Assembly (NCBI GenBank): GCA_023055355.1
Contig: JALJCS010000001.1
Location: forward strand, 49,295,381 to 49,359,380
DNA: 64,000 nt
Direction: 5' to 3'
Source of the DNA: Agelaius tricolor
Taxonomy: Eukaryota > Chordata > Aves > Passeriformes > Icteridae
A program made the position numbers and the translations under genes. Position 1 is the first letter of the stretch, and the number at the start of each line of letters is the position of its first letter. The notes beneath the pieces were generated by a model. The model ran no database searches. It worked only from the letters and a program-made list of their open reading frames with translations, and was not told where the DNA came from. Shown piece by piece: positions 47,570-60,845 of this stretch.

Positions 47570-50500
47570 TCCGCGAGTGGCGGGGAGAGCCGGGCCCTGC
47601 GCCCGCCTGGGGCCGCGCCCGCTGCCCGGCAGCCGGGCGGTAAACAAATGGCGGCCCGGCGGGGGCCCGAGCGCCCGGGGGCGCCTCCCCACCGCCAGCC
47701 CTGACAGGTCGCCGTTGGCAGAGGCCGCGAGGGGCTCCGTGTGCGGCTCCGCCGGCGTCGCCTCCTCCTCGCGCCCCCCTGCCCCGCGGGGCCCGGAGCG
47801 CCGGCTCTGTGCCGGCCGGGCCGGGCCGGGCCGTGTAGAGTGGCCGCTGCCGCCGGGCCCACGGGTGGCGGCGGACCGAGCTGTGCCGCGGCCGCTCCCT
47901 CTGACCCCGCAGTGCTGCCAGCGCTGTCGGGGTGTCGCGATTGCACGTGGGGAAGGCGTAGGGCCGGGGTCTGCCTGGGGCTGTGAGACCGCAGTCGGAG
48001 AGTCGCCTTTCGGCGTGAAAGGAGGGAGAAGAGAGCAAATAGTGCAGAGGTATTGCTGAAATCCCTGTCTAATCCCCCGTGTGTGTGTTATTTCGAGTAG
48101 ATGTGCTCAGAACGTGCAAGAGGTGGTGTTTTCTCTCTTCTCTCGATCCCTTTCTTTAATGGCAGTTTTTTGACGTGCGGTGGAGCCTTTGTTTCCCTCC
48201 TTGAAGAAGGTTACGGGGGTTATGTGGTTGTACTCCTGTAACCCCACGGGTCGGCCATCAGAAGCATACAGGGAGATGACAGCGGCTTGTTGAACGGCTC
48301 GCGTCTTGGAACGGTTGTGTGGCCTCACTTCCAAAAGTTCTAGCGTCGCTGTTGTTCGCAGCAGGTCTTCAAAATTCTTAAGGGAAATAACCCGTGGGCT
48401 GAGAGGTGGCTTTCTTTTGTTCTGTAAAACTCTACTGGATTTGGCTGAGAAGCTTTTCATAATCCTTGTTTCCCTTTTGCCGATTGTGTTGTTAATAATG
48501 CCAGAGAAGTGTTTGTTAACATACTAGTCCAAACCCAGTGCCCCTGAAGTAACAGCCTCACCTTGCTTGTGCTAGCACTTAAGACAAGATATCTCCTCTG
48601 CTTTCTCTAGAATTGGTGTGGATGGTTAAGTCCTTCACCTGCTGCCTTCTGCTTCACGTTGATGTGATACACCTTAACTGGTGCTGTGGTTTGGGGGGTT
48701 AAGGTGCACGCATCCGGTTTGAGGAGGATGTCAGTTATCTATGGCATTCCCCCCTGCACCCTTCTCCCAGAAGTACAGAAAGTATTAGAAGAACTTTGTT
48801 GGTAAGCAAGTCAAGTACCTGGAATACTGAAAAATGCACTGGCAGCTTTACTCTGTATGCATGTAAATATCTATGTGGAATTTCTCCATAGTGGTCAAAT
48901 TGCATCGAGAGAAGAAATAGATTAGAGAGAGTGAATTGGGATTGTATTGCAAGCTGAGACTTTTTGTGGGGTCTCTTCTCTCATTTGCTTCCAAAGTTGG
49001 AAGGTGTTAGAGAACAGGAGAATCCCAGCAGAATGGGTAAAAGCTATGCAAAAGCAGTGTTTTTACTCTGCTGCCTGAATATTCTTTCTTTTGCACTAAA
49101 TTCTGCATTTACGCAATTAACTTCTTAAATTCAGGTTATATTTCCCTTGCTTCCTACTTCAAAGTTAGAAGTCTAATGGGCAAAATAAGTGTTGTGTTTA
49201 ACAAGCAATATCTGGTTGGAAAGCTTCTGGACAAGATTTCTGCTTGTTTTTGTACAGCCAGGTTTTTAGGTCGTGAGGAGTGTCTACAGCAGAGGGTGTA
49301 GTCTACAACTTTGTGAAGAAGAAAGCATATGGTTATTAGTCTTCAGATGAGTTCCTGTGGCTGCTGCAGGTTTCAGCTGTGTAAGAAACCCCTGGTTTGC
49401 CTTCAGTCCAATTGAGCTAAAAGGAGCAAAATTTTCCTCATATCCATAGACCTATTTCATTGGTGGGCTCTGTCTAAAAGGAGGCAAATGCTGTTTGCCT
49501 CTGGCAATGAGATCCAGTAGAATAAAGATGGGAGCAGGGAATCACGTATAGTCATCATTGTACTGGTGACAATTTCCCTTCAGTTTCCTTATCTGCATAA
49601 TGAGAATAAAGATAATGTATCTATTGGTGAGATGGTTAGATTGTATAAGGGGAGGTAAGTATTCCTGAACAGACCACAAAGAAATGAATATTTACATTAT
49701 CGATAGTTACAGAGAAATCTGTGTAAGGTCCTAAGTGTCAGGGCACTGTCTAGTCTCAATATTGAATGAAGGAAAAAGACTGAAGAGTCTTGTAATATAA
49801 ACTGGTCTGAAACAGGCCAAGAGAGTTAAAATGGCAGGGGAGCTCTAGATTCTGACTTACTTTGCAAGCTACTGTTTTTAATAGTTTCTGATGCGACACC
49901 TGGTGTCTTACTATAATCTTTTAGTAATCTTTTAATGCTGTTTGAAGCTTCAGGACCCTGCAAACCCTTACAGTCAATGCGACATCCAGTTGAGTAGATT
50001 GTGCTGTTTCTTACCAAATGTCTAACATTGATCTGAGCTCTTAATGTGAGATACAATGAAAAAATGATAGGTCTAAACTTAAGACTTGAGAATAAGAGGC
50101 ATAGTGAGATAAGCTTCTGATATAATTACAGCTGTTCGTGTAAAACTTTAGGTAGTGGTTCAGGCTGAGTGTGATACCTGGTTCAGACTTTGCTGCAGAG
50201 ATGCTGGAAGGTGGGTGGTGATTTGTTGAAGTTCAGGCTTTTATTTATCTATTTAGGAACGTCTCTAGTACAAACTGTAGTTTTCCAGAAGTCCTGTTTG
50301 ACAGAGAAATTTGCTGGTGTGATAGATTCATTGCAAATAGGATCTTTATAGGAGTGTGCTTTATTGGCAAAGCTTTAATGCTCTTACAAAACCTTGTTTT
50401 GTCTGAGTCACTGTTGTCACCAGATAAGGAATGTGTTTGGATAGGATCGTTCAGCTGGAGTCCTTGGGCAAAAAGAAATAGCATCAAGCCTGTTGACATT

Positions 50501-53257
50501 TGGAAAAGGTGGTCTAAATGATATTAGAGATAACAAATTGATGAATAATCAGATGTCCTAAAACCCTGTATGAACTTGTAGTGAAGATGTTTGTGTTTTC
50601 CAGTTCTTCATTCATGTTAGAAACATATTGAAAGAGCTGGTATGACATGCTGACTATGAGATATATTCCCAGCTTTCTGTCATCAGCTGTTTGAGATAGG
50701 TGAGGTTTGGTTTAGACAATGGTTTTATTTAAAACTATCTTTTTTTTTTACTGTTTTATTGGTTTTTAAACCAAGCAGCTTGGAAGGAGGAAAAGCCTAA
50801 CAGTTGCTGAAAAAAGTGTCTTTCATTTGATAAGAAATACCCGAAAATAGAATAAAGTTATTAAAACTTTGTCTTATAATATTGAATATTTTTGTTTTAC
50901 TTCAAATTCTTCAAAATATTTTGAGACAAACTCCCATCATTTCTACTTCAGTGTAATCTGATAAGGTATCCTTGTGAGTATGTCTGTTAAATTTTTTTGT
51001 GTACTGTTTGTTTTGCTACATATTAGCCAGGCCATTGTCTACAACCAAGGGTATATTTTTAACAGAAAACATAATATGGACAGAATACATGACATTGCAC
51101 TTCAGTGTAGGATGTTGGAGAGAACTTGCTTTCATAGTCTATTTACTTAGAGTTGTTTTCTCATTTTGCTATGGGACCTGGTTAAACTTGTGTAGTAAGA
51201 CCTGAAACAGTACAATAATGAGATGTTTGGCCTGATTTCTCTAAGTATGCAGAGGTCAGGAATTCTTCGGCAGCAGCATGTATGAATTAAAATCTTACGT
51301 AAGAAGGATTTATTTTTGGTTTCTTTTGGATGGTTAAAACTACCTACTGTAATACAGAATGCATTATTTTTTCCAGTAGTTCTGTTTCTGGTTACTGAGA
51401 AATGGCTTGTTTTCTTTCCTGCTTTTCTGGAGGATTTGTGAGTTGGTATTGGGATAAGAATATCATTGTTCCTTTGGGCATATCACCTCGGTTTCACCTC
51501 TCTCAAGTTTTAGTGGTAATCCTTGGGAATGAAGGAATGGAAGAAGCATTTTGTTACATTAAAAACTTTTTTAATAGTAAGCAACTTGCTCAATAAGTTC
51601 CCATGTATGAAGACTGAAGATGGACAAATTTTAACTAGACTAAAATGCAGTTTGTAAAAGAATCTAACTTTATTTATTTCTTTTAGTTCTCTAGCTGTTG
51701 CAGTCTTTCATATGAGTTTGGGGTTTTTCTTCCTGAAATGATCAGAGCAGTGAATTAAGTGGAGTAGCTCAGAATAATAACTTTTAATAATCTCTTACAG
51801 CCTTAAATATAATTAGGTTACCATCCAGTGTGACTAACAGCTAGCAATAAGCTAAAATGACAGAACTTAGGTTGTACTTGGGAAGTCTATTAAAAACTTG
51901 TTTATATTCTCATAAAATCTACAAAAAATTTAAGTGTTTGTAGCCCCAGACAGTGTAAGCGCATACCTTTTCAGGGGATTGTACATACATAAAGTAATGT
52001 CTACACCTGAAATGAAACCTTACTTCTGATCTCATTTCTTGCAGAATCTGCAGCAATCGAGGAGTCACTCTGTGTTCAAGTTCAGAAGTGCTTTACACAT
52101 GAAATCTACTGGCTCTCTAGGTGATTCTGCCCTGTCACCATCTCAACAGGTAGAGTGCTTTTGTGCCTGAGCCATGCAGGAAGTGTAGCTGTTCCTCGTG
52201 CAGTTGTCCTGTGTCCATGTGTGCCCAAAGGCACATTGAGGTCTTTGGGTTTCTTCTCAGGGAAATCTGTCAAGGAAGCGAGAATGCATGGCAGATCTGT
52301 CACAAAAGTACTCTAAAGAAAAGCCTAGTAGCTTTGCTTTTGATTTTTAGCACTCTTTTAACTGAGTTTAACAAGGATAGAAGAAAGTGTTCTATCATTT
52401 CATTAGAGCTTCTATTCTAAAATAATGTAACAAAGCCAGACAGGTAGGGCGTCAGTGGAGGGTCCACTTCTCTGTATTCTCTGAATGGTAGGAAGCTGGT
52501 TTGCCACTAGGAAGAGAGGATATTTGGGGCAGGGGCAGACAGGGAAAAGTCTTCTTTATAAGGTTGGCATAAAAAAGGTTGCAATTCCCTATAATTCTAG
52601 TGCTCATTGTTTCTGCTGTAGTTAGAGATTTCTCTTTTTTTGGTCTGGTTTGTTTGTGAGGTGGATAGGTAACTTTGATTTATGCTTAAAGAAGCAGCTA
52701 GTATATATTCCTTCGATGTTAGACCACTGATAAAACTAGAATCTTTCCAGAAGTATGTGTCCCCCTGAGGGTTTTTTTCTTGCAGTAGAAAGCCATGTTT
52801 TAGTGTAACCTTTTTCTGTCTCTTTTGTGTAATACATAATAATAGCTGTAGACTATGATAGTAATGGTTGAAGTAGCATCCTGCTTAGATAGTAGTTTGG
52901 GCTTTAGTAATAGGAGCTCTTTTCATGTTTTCAGTGATTAACAATAAATTAATGTAAACCCGTTCTAGTACGTTCAGTATGCGCAGTCACTACCAGCCAG
53001 GGAAGATGCTCTTGTCTTTGTTGTGGATGAATTTATGTTTGAGAATGCAATGAACACTCATCCATCCAGCTGTTTTGAATATAGTTTTAGCTTCCCTGGT
53101 CTACCTTGTTGTAACAGAAATCAGGGCTGTCCTGATGAACTTAGGGGTAGGGGGTGGTAATTAGTATTGTGTAAGATTGAGAATTTAAGTTCAGCATCTG
53201 AAAGAGAAGCTCCTAACAAACCTGGGAAAAAGATGGAAGATATACAGCTGTCTCTTC

Positions 53258-53685
53258 TGATGCCTTTGACTGGCTGCCTTGAACAGAGGCTAGATAGAGT
53301 TAGAGAATAAAGTGAGCATTTATTAAAGGCTTTCAACAGATACACCTTGGGCTGTGCAGGAGCCTCACAGAGGCTGTACCTAAGATGGATGACAGTCATG
53401 AGTTTTTTGGGCAGATACAAGTGTAGTCTATTTGCATATCACGGGTTAATTGTCCAGTTACAGCTTCAGGTAATGAAGCCACACTCCCCAAGCTTGCTCC
53501 CCCCCAATTTACTTTTGTTTATGGGCCTGAGGCTGTGATGATCACCTTGGTTCTCAGGCCTGGAAGGATTGTTTTCTCAGGACAAACTGTGATGAGGACT
53601 GACTAACACTCTGTGTGGAGTTCAGAGTTATACACTAATGCAGTACAGGATATGAAAAATATAAAAACTAAAACTTAAGGCATCA
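53258..53685 (-). mobile_element. Solo LTR, copy 2 of the family at 14847-15273
   Basis: 428 bp beginning TGATGCC and ending GGCATCA on the + strand, flanked by CTTC at 53254-53257 and 53686-53689 (4-bp target-site duplication). Read on the minus strand it has TG...CA ends, an octamer-like ATGCAAAT (complement of 53431-53438 region), and an AATAAA poly(A) signal (complement of 53319-53324) about 60 bp before the LTR end, as expected for an R/U5 layout. It lies antisense to FBXO30. No retroviral coding sequence is nearby, so it is a solo LTR, probably of class I type given the 4-bp duplication. Confidence 0.88.
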
Positions 53686-56049
53686 CTTCTGCAGTGTCCA
53701 AAACAAAAGGGAATTTTTTAGTATGGTTTGCATGTATTTGATTGTGGGTGGATTTGGATGCTCCTGGGAGTTTAAACCTGTAGTACAGCTTGTGTGTCTC
53801 CAGTCTTCTACTTCCTTGAAGCAGTAATTTAAGAACCTGTTGGTCTATTCAGTTGAATTTGATAGAAGAGTCTAAAAGTAGTTGAGCTTTATAGGTTTGA
53901 TGAATAATAGGGGGCTGTGTAATGGAGGGCTTCAATAGCAGTAATGGTTGCTGTGATTTCCTGTCTTATTGGCCCCAAAGTATTCATATAGGAGTGAGTG
54001 AGCAAGCAGGCTTTGGGTTTGATAATACTAAGTATTACTAAGTTTTTGTGGTATAAAAGAAAGTGAGAGCTCACACTTGCAGCTGAAGCATTGTGCATGT
54101 CTGAAACCCTTATTATGCTATTTTAATGTTTGTGTTACAACAGCAACTGGAAATCACGTGGCTGTAGCAGCTGGAATTTTAATCCTTTTAATTATGATAG
54201 ATTTTCAAAGCATGTTCTGGCTGATTTAGTCAGCTGACTGTATAGTATGTACAATAACATCAAGTGATGGCACAAATTCTGAGAGCAGTGGTCACCTCAC
54301 TGGAACGGGATGTATTTTTAGGTTTCTCTGCTAGTAACAGTCAAGTGTATGTACTTCAGCACCCTGAACTGAAGGAACTGAAGCTGGTTGCTGACACTAC
54401 ACTATCAGAAAAGGACAGCTGTTTGTTCTTGCTGTAGTCATTGATCTGACAGTCTTCTGACCATATTGTGACAAGGAACACAGTGGGATATAAACTCTGT
54501 CAATATTATTGGTGTTTTAACAACAGGTATTTTTCTTTATGTCAGCAATGACATTCTTTGTTAGCCCTTTCAATTTGCTGTATTAAAGGAAATAAAAGGA
54601 CTTGTTACCTCCAGCGAGAATTTTCTTTATCTCCCCTTTACCCAACAGGTCTTTTCTTTACAAAGCAGTATTTGGGAAGAGGGTGGTTCTTGTTCTCAGT
54701 ATAGTACTAATGATATATTGGTCCTGGTTCTTTAATGGGAAATTATTCATATGTGAATGCTCTTAATCTATGAATGAAAGAGGTGCTAAGTTCTGCGATT
54801 TACAAAGTTAGCTTACAAAATAGAGTGAGTCATGGCCATTTGCTGATTAATCAATGTGCTAATTCTTGAGGTCTTATCTATTTATTTTACCAGTTTGATA
54901 GGGTAATTTGTTTTTTTTCCTTTGGACTTAATTTGCAATTTAAGAATTGAATTATATCAGAAGTCTAAAGTAGTTCAAGCAGTCCAGGAACTCATGACTG
55001 CCCAAAACAGCTGTTGAGTTTGAAGCTCAAGTATTAAAATTAAAAATGCATAAAAGGACATCTAATATATTTAAAGAGACTTCGTAGTAACTTATAAATA
55101 AAATGCAACATTCTGACTAAATTGAAGTTTTGCAGGAGGTACTTAGGAGTTAAGGCTTGTAAGCAGAACACAGAATTTTAGTGAATGTTCTGCTGATGGT
55201 CTACTGATGTCTGAAGATATTTTAAATTATATGTTTAGAAAATGAGCCAAAGGATTTGGATTTTAAGATAAATGGCAATTAATATCACGCTTCTTGATAC
55301 TAGTGACCAGTAAAATTCTTACGTATAAAAACTGAGAGAATAAGTTACTTCAGCTATTTAATCGATTTTGTGCATAACTGTTTCTTGATAAAACCAATCT
55401 GAAGCATCTGTAATAGAACAAATTAGCATCTAGCTATTGATAGGACTTGGGATTTTAGTGTCAGCTTTGGCTTTCACACACTGTCTGTTAGTGATATTTG
55501 ATGTTTTCACCAGATTTTGTTTCCTTCTTGCTTTGAAAGGTCATTTGCTTATATGAAATAGTTAAGTTTTGATGAATATTAGCTTATGAGTGAAAGGAGT
55601 TCAGGAGCCTGAGAAAAGCCAGTATCATTGTGCAACTCAAGTTTCACAATCTGACTTGTAAAGACCAGTGTGATAGTGTGCTGGGGAGGAGGATGTTTTT
55701 CTGTCTTAATAGAATGTTCTGTGTAAGCTCAGGCTATTTAAAGATACTATTTAATGATGGTTGACTAATTTAGGGTATGTCTCCAGAAACGGTGCAGGCA
55801 AACACCAGCTCAGTTTGACTGTTCTGAGCTGCTGCATGTGGGCCAGCTTTGGCTTAGAAGCAGTAGAATAGTGCTGGCTTTGCAGTGTGTGCTGTTTTTC
55901 CAACATAATTCACATATGTCCCCTTTCTGGGTTGAGTGAAAGTGGATCATCCGCCTTGCCCAAAAGTTGTAAAATTTTGGCCCACATTGCTGTCATGCGA
56001 CACATCTTGACATGATCTGATGGTGTTGATGTGAAATTCCCACTGAAGT

Positions 56050-56440
56050 GTCACAGTCAGTATGGAATGGGCTACAGGCAGCCATGAGGCTCTGGAAAGG
56101 ACATGTGTCCTCTCCTGCTCCACACGCCGGGATGTGCCCAGCATGGAGCCATGCGGCAGCAGCACCCAGGGCAGCCCCTTGCCGCTGTGGAGGAACACGC
56201 CTGCTCCTGTGGGTGTCCTGTGAGTCTTGACAGCACTACCCCTGGGCTGCTGTCAGACTGTACCCAGCTTTTCCACCCCGTGGGAAAGGGCATTGGCAGC
56301 TCATGACACGAGTGCCCTCTTTTCGCCTGGAGTTCTGGTGAAGCTGCTCAATAGGGTGAGAGCATCCATAACCCCCACAATGAGGCAGAGGTCATCTTGG
56401 GTGCCCTCATGGGCAGGTGAGACCTGTGCAGCCGAGCCCA
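56050..56440. other. GC-rich patch in FBXO30 intron 1
   Basis: About 400 bp clearly richer in GC than its surroundings, open in several frames but with no recognisable protein. Its nature is unknown. It is similar in character, though not clearly in sequence, to the patch at 22.1-22.4 kb. Confidence 0.4.
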
Positions 56441-58763
56441 GTTAGCAATACACTGTCCCATCCTAAGAGTCATTGGTACTCCTGCCTGAACACACCCACA
56501 GGCTGCTCTCCCAGGGGCTCACTTCTGGCCAGCTTTGTGGGAGCAGGACTCTGTTTAGATAGATGAAGTAGGGGCTGGGCTCTCTAAAGGCCCTGGCATT
56601 ATAAACTAGCAATTGTCTTTTTCAGTGCTATTTCCATTTTGTCTTATTCACTTTAAAATACACACATAACCTGAGAGCTTCCTTTTGATCTCTGGTCACC
56701 TGTTGACTTGAGGAGAAGTAGTTTGGTTTCAGTATTGATAGACATTTCTGAGATTTTCTTTGGTCTAGCAGCAGGCCACAGTATTTGGCAAAATTACTCA
56801 GAGCGGGCTTTGCTGGAAGAACTAAAATTATCTTCAGAGAAGTCAAATAATTTTTTCATTCTTTACTGAACCTGTTTAATGTCTTTGTAGTAGATGCTGT
56901 CTGATTTAATTTGCAAGTCAAAAGCAGATTGTGTACCAGAGATGTTTGCAAAAATGTTGAACAAGTCAGTCACTGAGTCCAGCAACTGATACACTTGACA
57001 ATTTATTTGAAACTTACTGTTACTCTATATAAATGCTAAGGTATGGTGGGGGAAATTCAGCTGTGTTTTGCCTGCTAAGTGTAGCACATATGCCTTTTTG
57101 TTAAAAGTGTTCAGGAGAGTGGGTGGCTAAAATATTTAAGTTATCCAAATTACGAAGCATGGGGGGTTGAGGACTGATTGCTACTTAAAGTTGGCATGAA
57201 TTTCAAAGCATTATAAAAGAATACAAGTGAGTGAGGTGTCAAATATATTTCTGTTTAAATGCTTTAAATTATTTAAGGTGGAGTGTCTAAAAGGCACTTT
57301 TGTTTCCTTTTGCCTTCAGTTTCAAGGGAAGCAGTTTTCCTTTTATAGTTTAGAGTAATTTTAATTTAAGAAGGTTTAATGCATTAAACCTGAAGTGTTT
57401 AGTCTAAAGACAATGCATGAGAGTACTTGTTAGCAGAATAAGGAACCATTTTTATTAATCTTAAATTCTTTGAGCATTTTATTTCTCAAGAAAATTGTTA
57501 GAGGGAGAGGAGTAAGGAAAAGATGGAATGAACAATGTATTTTTGAGATTTGGCTCTGTACAAGTCATTCACTGATACCTCTGAACTTTAATCCCTACTG
57601 ATATCACTTCTGAGAGGGAGTTTGTAAGAGCATAGGGAAGCTCTTGGTAACTTGTGTGGGCCTGCACTCCAGCTGGAGAGCAGTTCCAGACTTTCTCAAA
57701 GTATGATACAAAGACACAAAGTTTACTCTTCTTTTTTTTTTTTTTTCTTTCTTTTTGTTTATTTTTCCACAACTAAGAATTTAATTTTTTGTTGGTGTCA
57801 ATATCTTGTTGTAGATTGCACCATCAAGATATATATATTTTGGTTTTTATTGCTGTTTGGCCTTGTTATGCAGAGTTGTTGATATCCTTACACTTTGAAT
57901 TGCTGGTATTGTGATCAGGGTGGCCATGGGATGCATTAAAAAATTACTTTTTGTGGGTTGAAGTGGACATGTAGATAGGACCATGTAGGCAACTACAGTT
58001 TTATGTAAATGTTTGCAGAGAGATAAAAGGACTTATTTAATATGTAGTGTAATTATGTAGTATTATTTGCTACCCTTGTACAACAACTACTCTAGAAAAT
58101 AAAGGGAGGGGCTATAGGCTTTAGATGAAGAAAAAGAGTGAAGAGCTGTTGTAAAGGACGGCAGTCTGTCAGAAGCAGGGAGTGGGGAGAGAATGGGACA
58201 TGGCATGGAATTAAGATGCTCACTGAAGGCTGCAGATTGCCTTAAACAGAACTGCAAGAAGAGGGTGTCCACGGCTTAGGTGACAGGCAGCCTGGGGAAC
58301 AGGTTGCCTCTGTTTAATTTAGAGAATTGGACATGATGATGAATCTGGTTTCCTTTATTTTGTCACTGTACTCTGTGCAATTGTATCATTTATAATTGTT
58401 GTTGGCTATATAGTCCAAGGTCATGCTTTGTTTTTCATGGAATGATCTTTTTGCAATGAGTGGGGAAAAGGGGCTATTCCACAGGGAAGGATTATACATC
58501 TTTACTGAAGCTGCATATATTAGACTTAGTAAATAAATGCATAGACTATGTTCTGGGCTCTGATACAAATGTGTATTTTTAATTTTCAGCTTAACTTTTA
58601 AGCACTAGTTCTTTGAAATAAGATGTTACATACTTGTTTTTTTAAAATGTCTACTGATCAAGCATGCAAAACTGCAAATTGTAGCTAGTAAATATTAACA
58701 ATGTTGAGTTAACATTATATGCTCTTGTCTCCTTTCTCTTTACTCAGAATTGGATTTACAGTC

Positions 58764-60845
58764 ATGGAGGAACATCAGCAGCACTTACACTGTGTGAACT
58801 GTGTCAGCCGTCGTTGTATGACCAGACCAGAGCCGGGCATTTCCTGTGATCTGATTGGCTGCCCCTTGGTTTGTGGAGCAGTTTTTCACTCATGTAAAGC
58901 TGAGGAACACCGCATGTTATGTCCCCTTGAAAGAGTGCCTTGTTTGAATAGTGGCTTTGGATGTCCCTTCATAGTAGCCCGAAACAAAATTGCTGATCAT
59001 CTAGAAGTTTGTCCTGCAAGTGTGGTATGTTGTACCATGGAGTGGAATAGATGGCCAGTCAGTTATGCTGACCGAAAATCTTATGAAAACCTGAGTAAAG
59101 ATGTCGATGAGGTGGAGCAGCTAGATATGGCTTTAGCTCTTCAAGACCAGCGCATGTTATTAGAATCACTTAAAGTAGCAACTATGATGTCAAAAGCAGG
59201 TGATCAAATACCAGAATCCAGAGAGCAAACCTCTGTCAAATCAAGTGCCCCCGATACAGTGCATACCAACTGTTTGATGCCTGTAGATGGAGAGTCCTAT
59301 GGTGCACTTTATCAAGCTACTGTAGAAACAACAAGAAGTTTAGCTGCTGCTCTGGATATCCTGAACACTGCTACAAGGGACATTGGTATGTTAAGTTCAA
59401 ACCTCTGCATTTCACCACATGAAATGAAAGAAGATCCCAAGATTAAAGAACAAGCTTCTAGTGGCATTATTCAGGATAAAAAGTCTGACTCTGAAAATCC
59501 AGATGAAGATAATGTAGGAGCAGTTGGGGGAATTAACTTTGATAGCCTGAGTCAAAATTCACAAATGGAGCAAAATGGTTCTTGTGATATTTGTTATGAT
59601 GTAGTGCAAAACCATGACTTAAATCTAAACCTCAGTAACTCCTCACTTTTGTGTAATGGTTTTCATGTAGAAAATGTAGAAAATGAATGTTCAAAGGTGT
59701 TGGACCACAGTGAAGATCTTGGTGTATCTAACTCAAAACCGTCCAGTGTAGCAAATGGTGAATGTACTGCATCTCATGATGATGAAGCATTAGAGTCTTG
59801 CAGCTCCTGCCCTATAACAGCACAAGTTGAAGTAATACCAGCTGATCACTTAGTTAATGGCAATGCTAATCATGTGCTACTTCCCCATAATGCTAATGAA
59901 GAAGAAATGTTAGAGAGACAAGTGGAGCAAGAAAGATTGAGAAACATAGATGCATTTTCGCTTTTACGGCATCGATCATACAGATTCCTTGTTAACCATT
60001 ATTGGTCAACACCCAAAGAAGACAAAGCTGTTGATACATCAGATTTGGAGATAACAGAAGATCCTATGGGTCTTCAGGGAATTGATCTAATCACTGCAGC
60101 TCTGTTGTTTTGCCTAGGAGATTCTCCCGGAGGTAGGGGGATATCAGAAAGTCGCGCTGTCGATGTGTATCACGTTGACTTTGGGACCCAGACGTTTTCT
60201 CTCCCATCTGCTATATTGGCCACAAATACAATGGTGGGGGAAATAGCTTCAGCTTCTGCATGTGATCATGCCAACCCACAGCTCTCAAATCCAAGTCCAT
60301 TCCAGACCCTTGGATTGGATTTGGTATTGGAATATGTGGCTAGATACCAAACGAAACAGCGTTCAATGTTTACATTTGTTTGTGGACAGTTGTTTAGAAG
60401 GAACGAATTTTCGTCGCATTTTAAGAATGTGCATGGAGACATTCATGCTGGCCTCAATGGCTGGATGGAGCAGAGGTGCCCTTTGGCATATTATGGGTGC
60501 ACATATTCTCAACGAAGGTTTTGCCCTTCAACACAAGGGGCAAAAATTATTCATGACCGCCATTTAAGGTCATTTGGAGTTCAGCCTTGTATATCCACAG
60601 TATTAGTAGAACCAGCAAAAAGCTGTTTAATTGGACTACACAACGACCATCTGAGTAGTCTACCTTTTGAGGTGCTGCAGCACATTGCTAGTTTTCTAGA
60701 TGGCTTTAGTTTATGTCAGCTTTCAAGAGTGTCACGTTTAATGAGAGACGTGTGTGGAAGCTTGCTTCAAGCACGTGGAATGGTGATACTGCTTTGGGAG
60801 AAGAGAAAGTGCCCAGAAGGAAGTTCTTGGCAGGTAAAAGAAAAG
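58764..60845 (+). CDS. FBXO30: FBXO30 coding exon 2 (694 codons)
   Basis: Coding part of the exon that starts at 58748 after the acceptor TTTACTCAG. It ends in phase 0 at GAAAAG|GTAAGT. It carries the zinc finger, the disordered middle and the F-box. Reading past the donor stays open for 39 more codons and ends at 60965, but the conserved protein continues in exon 3. Confidence 0.96.

Larger units (their letters stand above)
46970..48010 (+). promoter_or_regulatory. FBXO30: FBXO30 CpG-island promoter
   Basis: About 1 kb of very GC-rich, CpG-dense DNA, the only such stretch in the window, just upstream of FBXO30 on the same strand. GC boxes (Sp1/KLF type) are visible at 47031-47040 (GGGGCGGGGC) and, in the opposite sense, at 47261-47270 and 47276-47290. 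A perfect NRF1 consensus lies at 47151-47162. There is no TATA box, as is usual for CpG-island promoters with dispersed starts. Long open frames on both strands (up to 433 codons) are artefacts of the low stop-codon frequency in GC-rich DNA. Confidence 0.88.
47544..58747 (+). other. FBXO30: FBXO30 intron 1 (11.2 kb)
   Basis: It runs from the predicted donor in the CpG island to the acceptor CTCTTTACTCAG at 58747. It contains a solo LTR at 53258-53685, an exon-like open segment at 52045-52149, a GC-rich patch at about 56050-56440 and a T run at 57732-57746. No other gene was seen on either strand. Confidence 0.65.

Noticed and set aside
46758..48059. Long open frames on both strands in the GC-rich region (up to 433 codons)
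   Set aside because: They overlap one another on both strands, encode Arg/Gly/Pro/Ala-rich text and lie across the CpG island and predicted splice donor. Low stop-codon frequency in GC-rich DNA explains them.
58719..58763. Upstream in-frame ATG of FBXO30 at 58719
   Set aside because: It lies before the splice acceptor at 58747, inside the intron, and the conserved protein starts at 58764.
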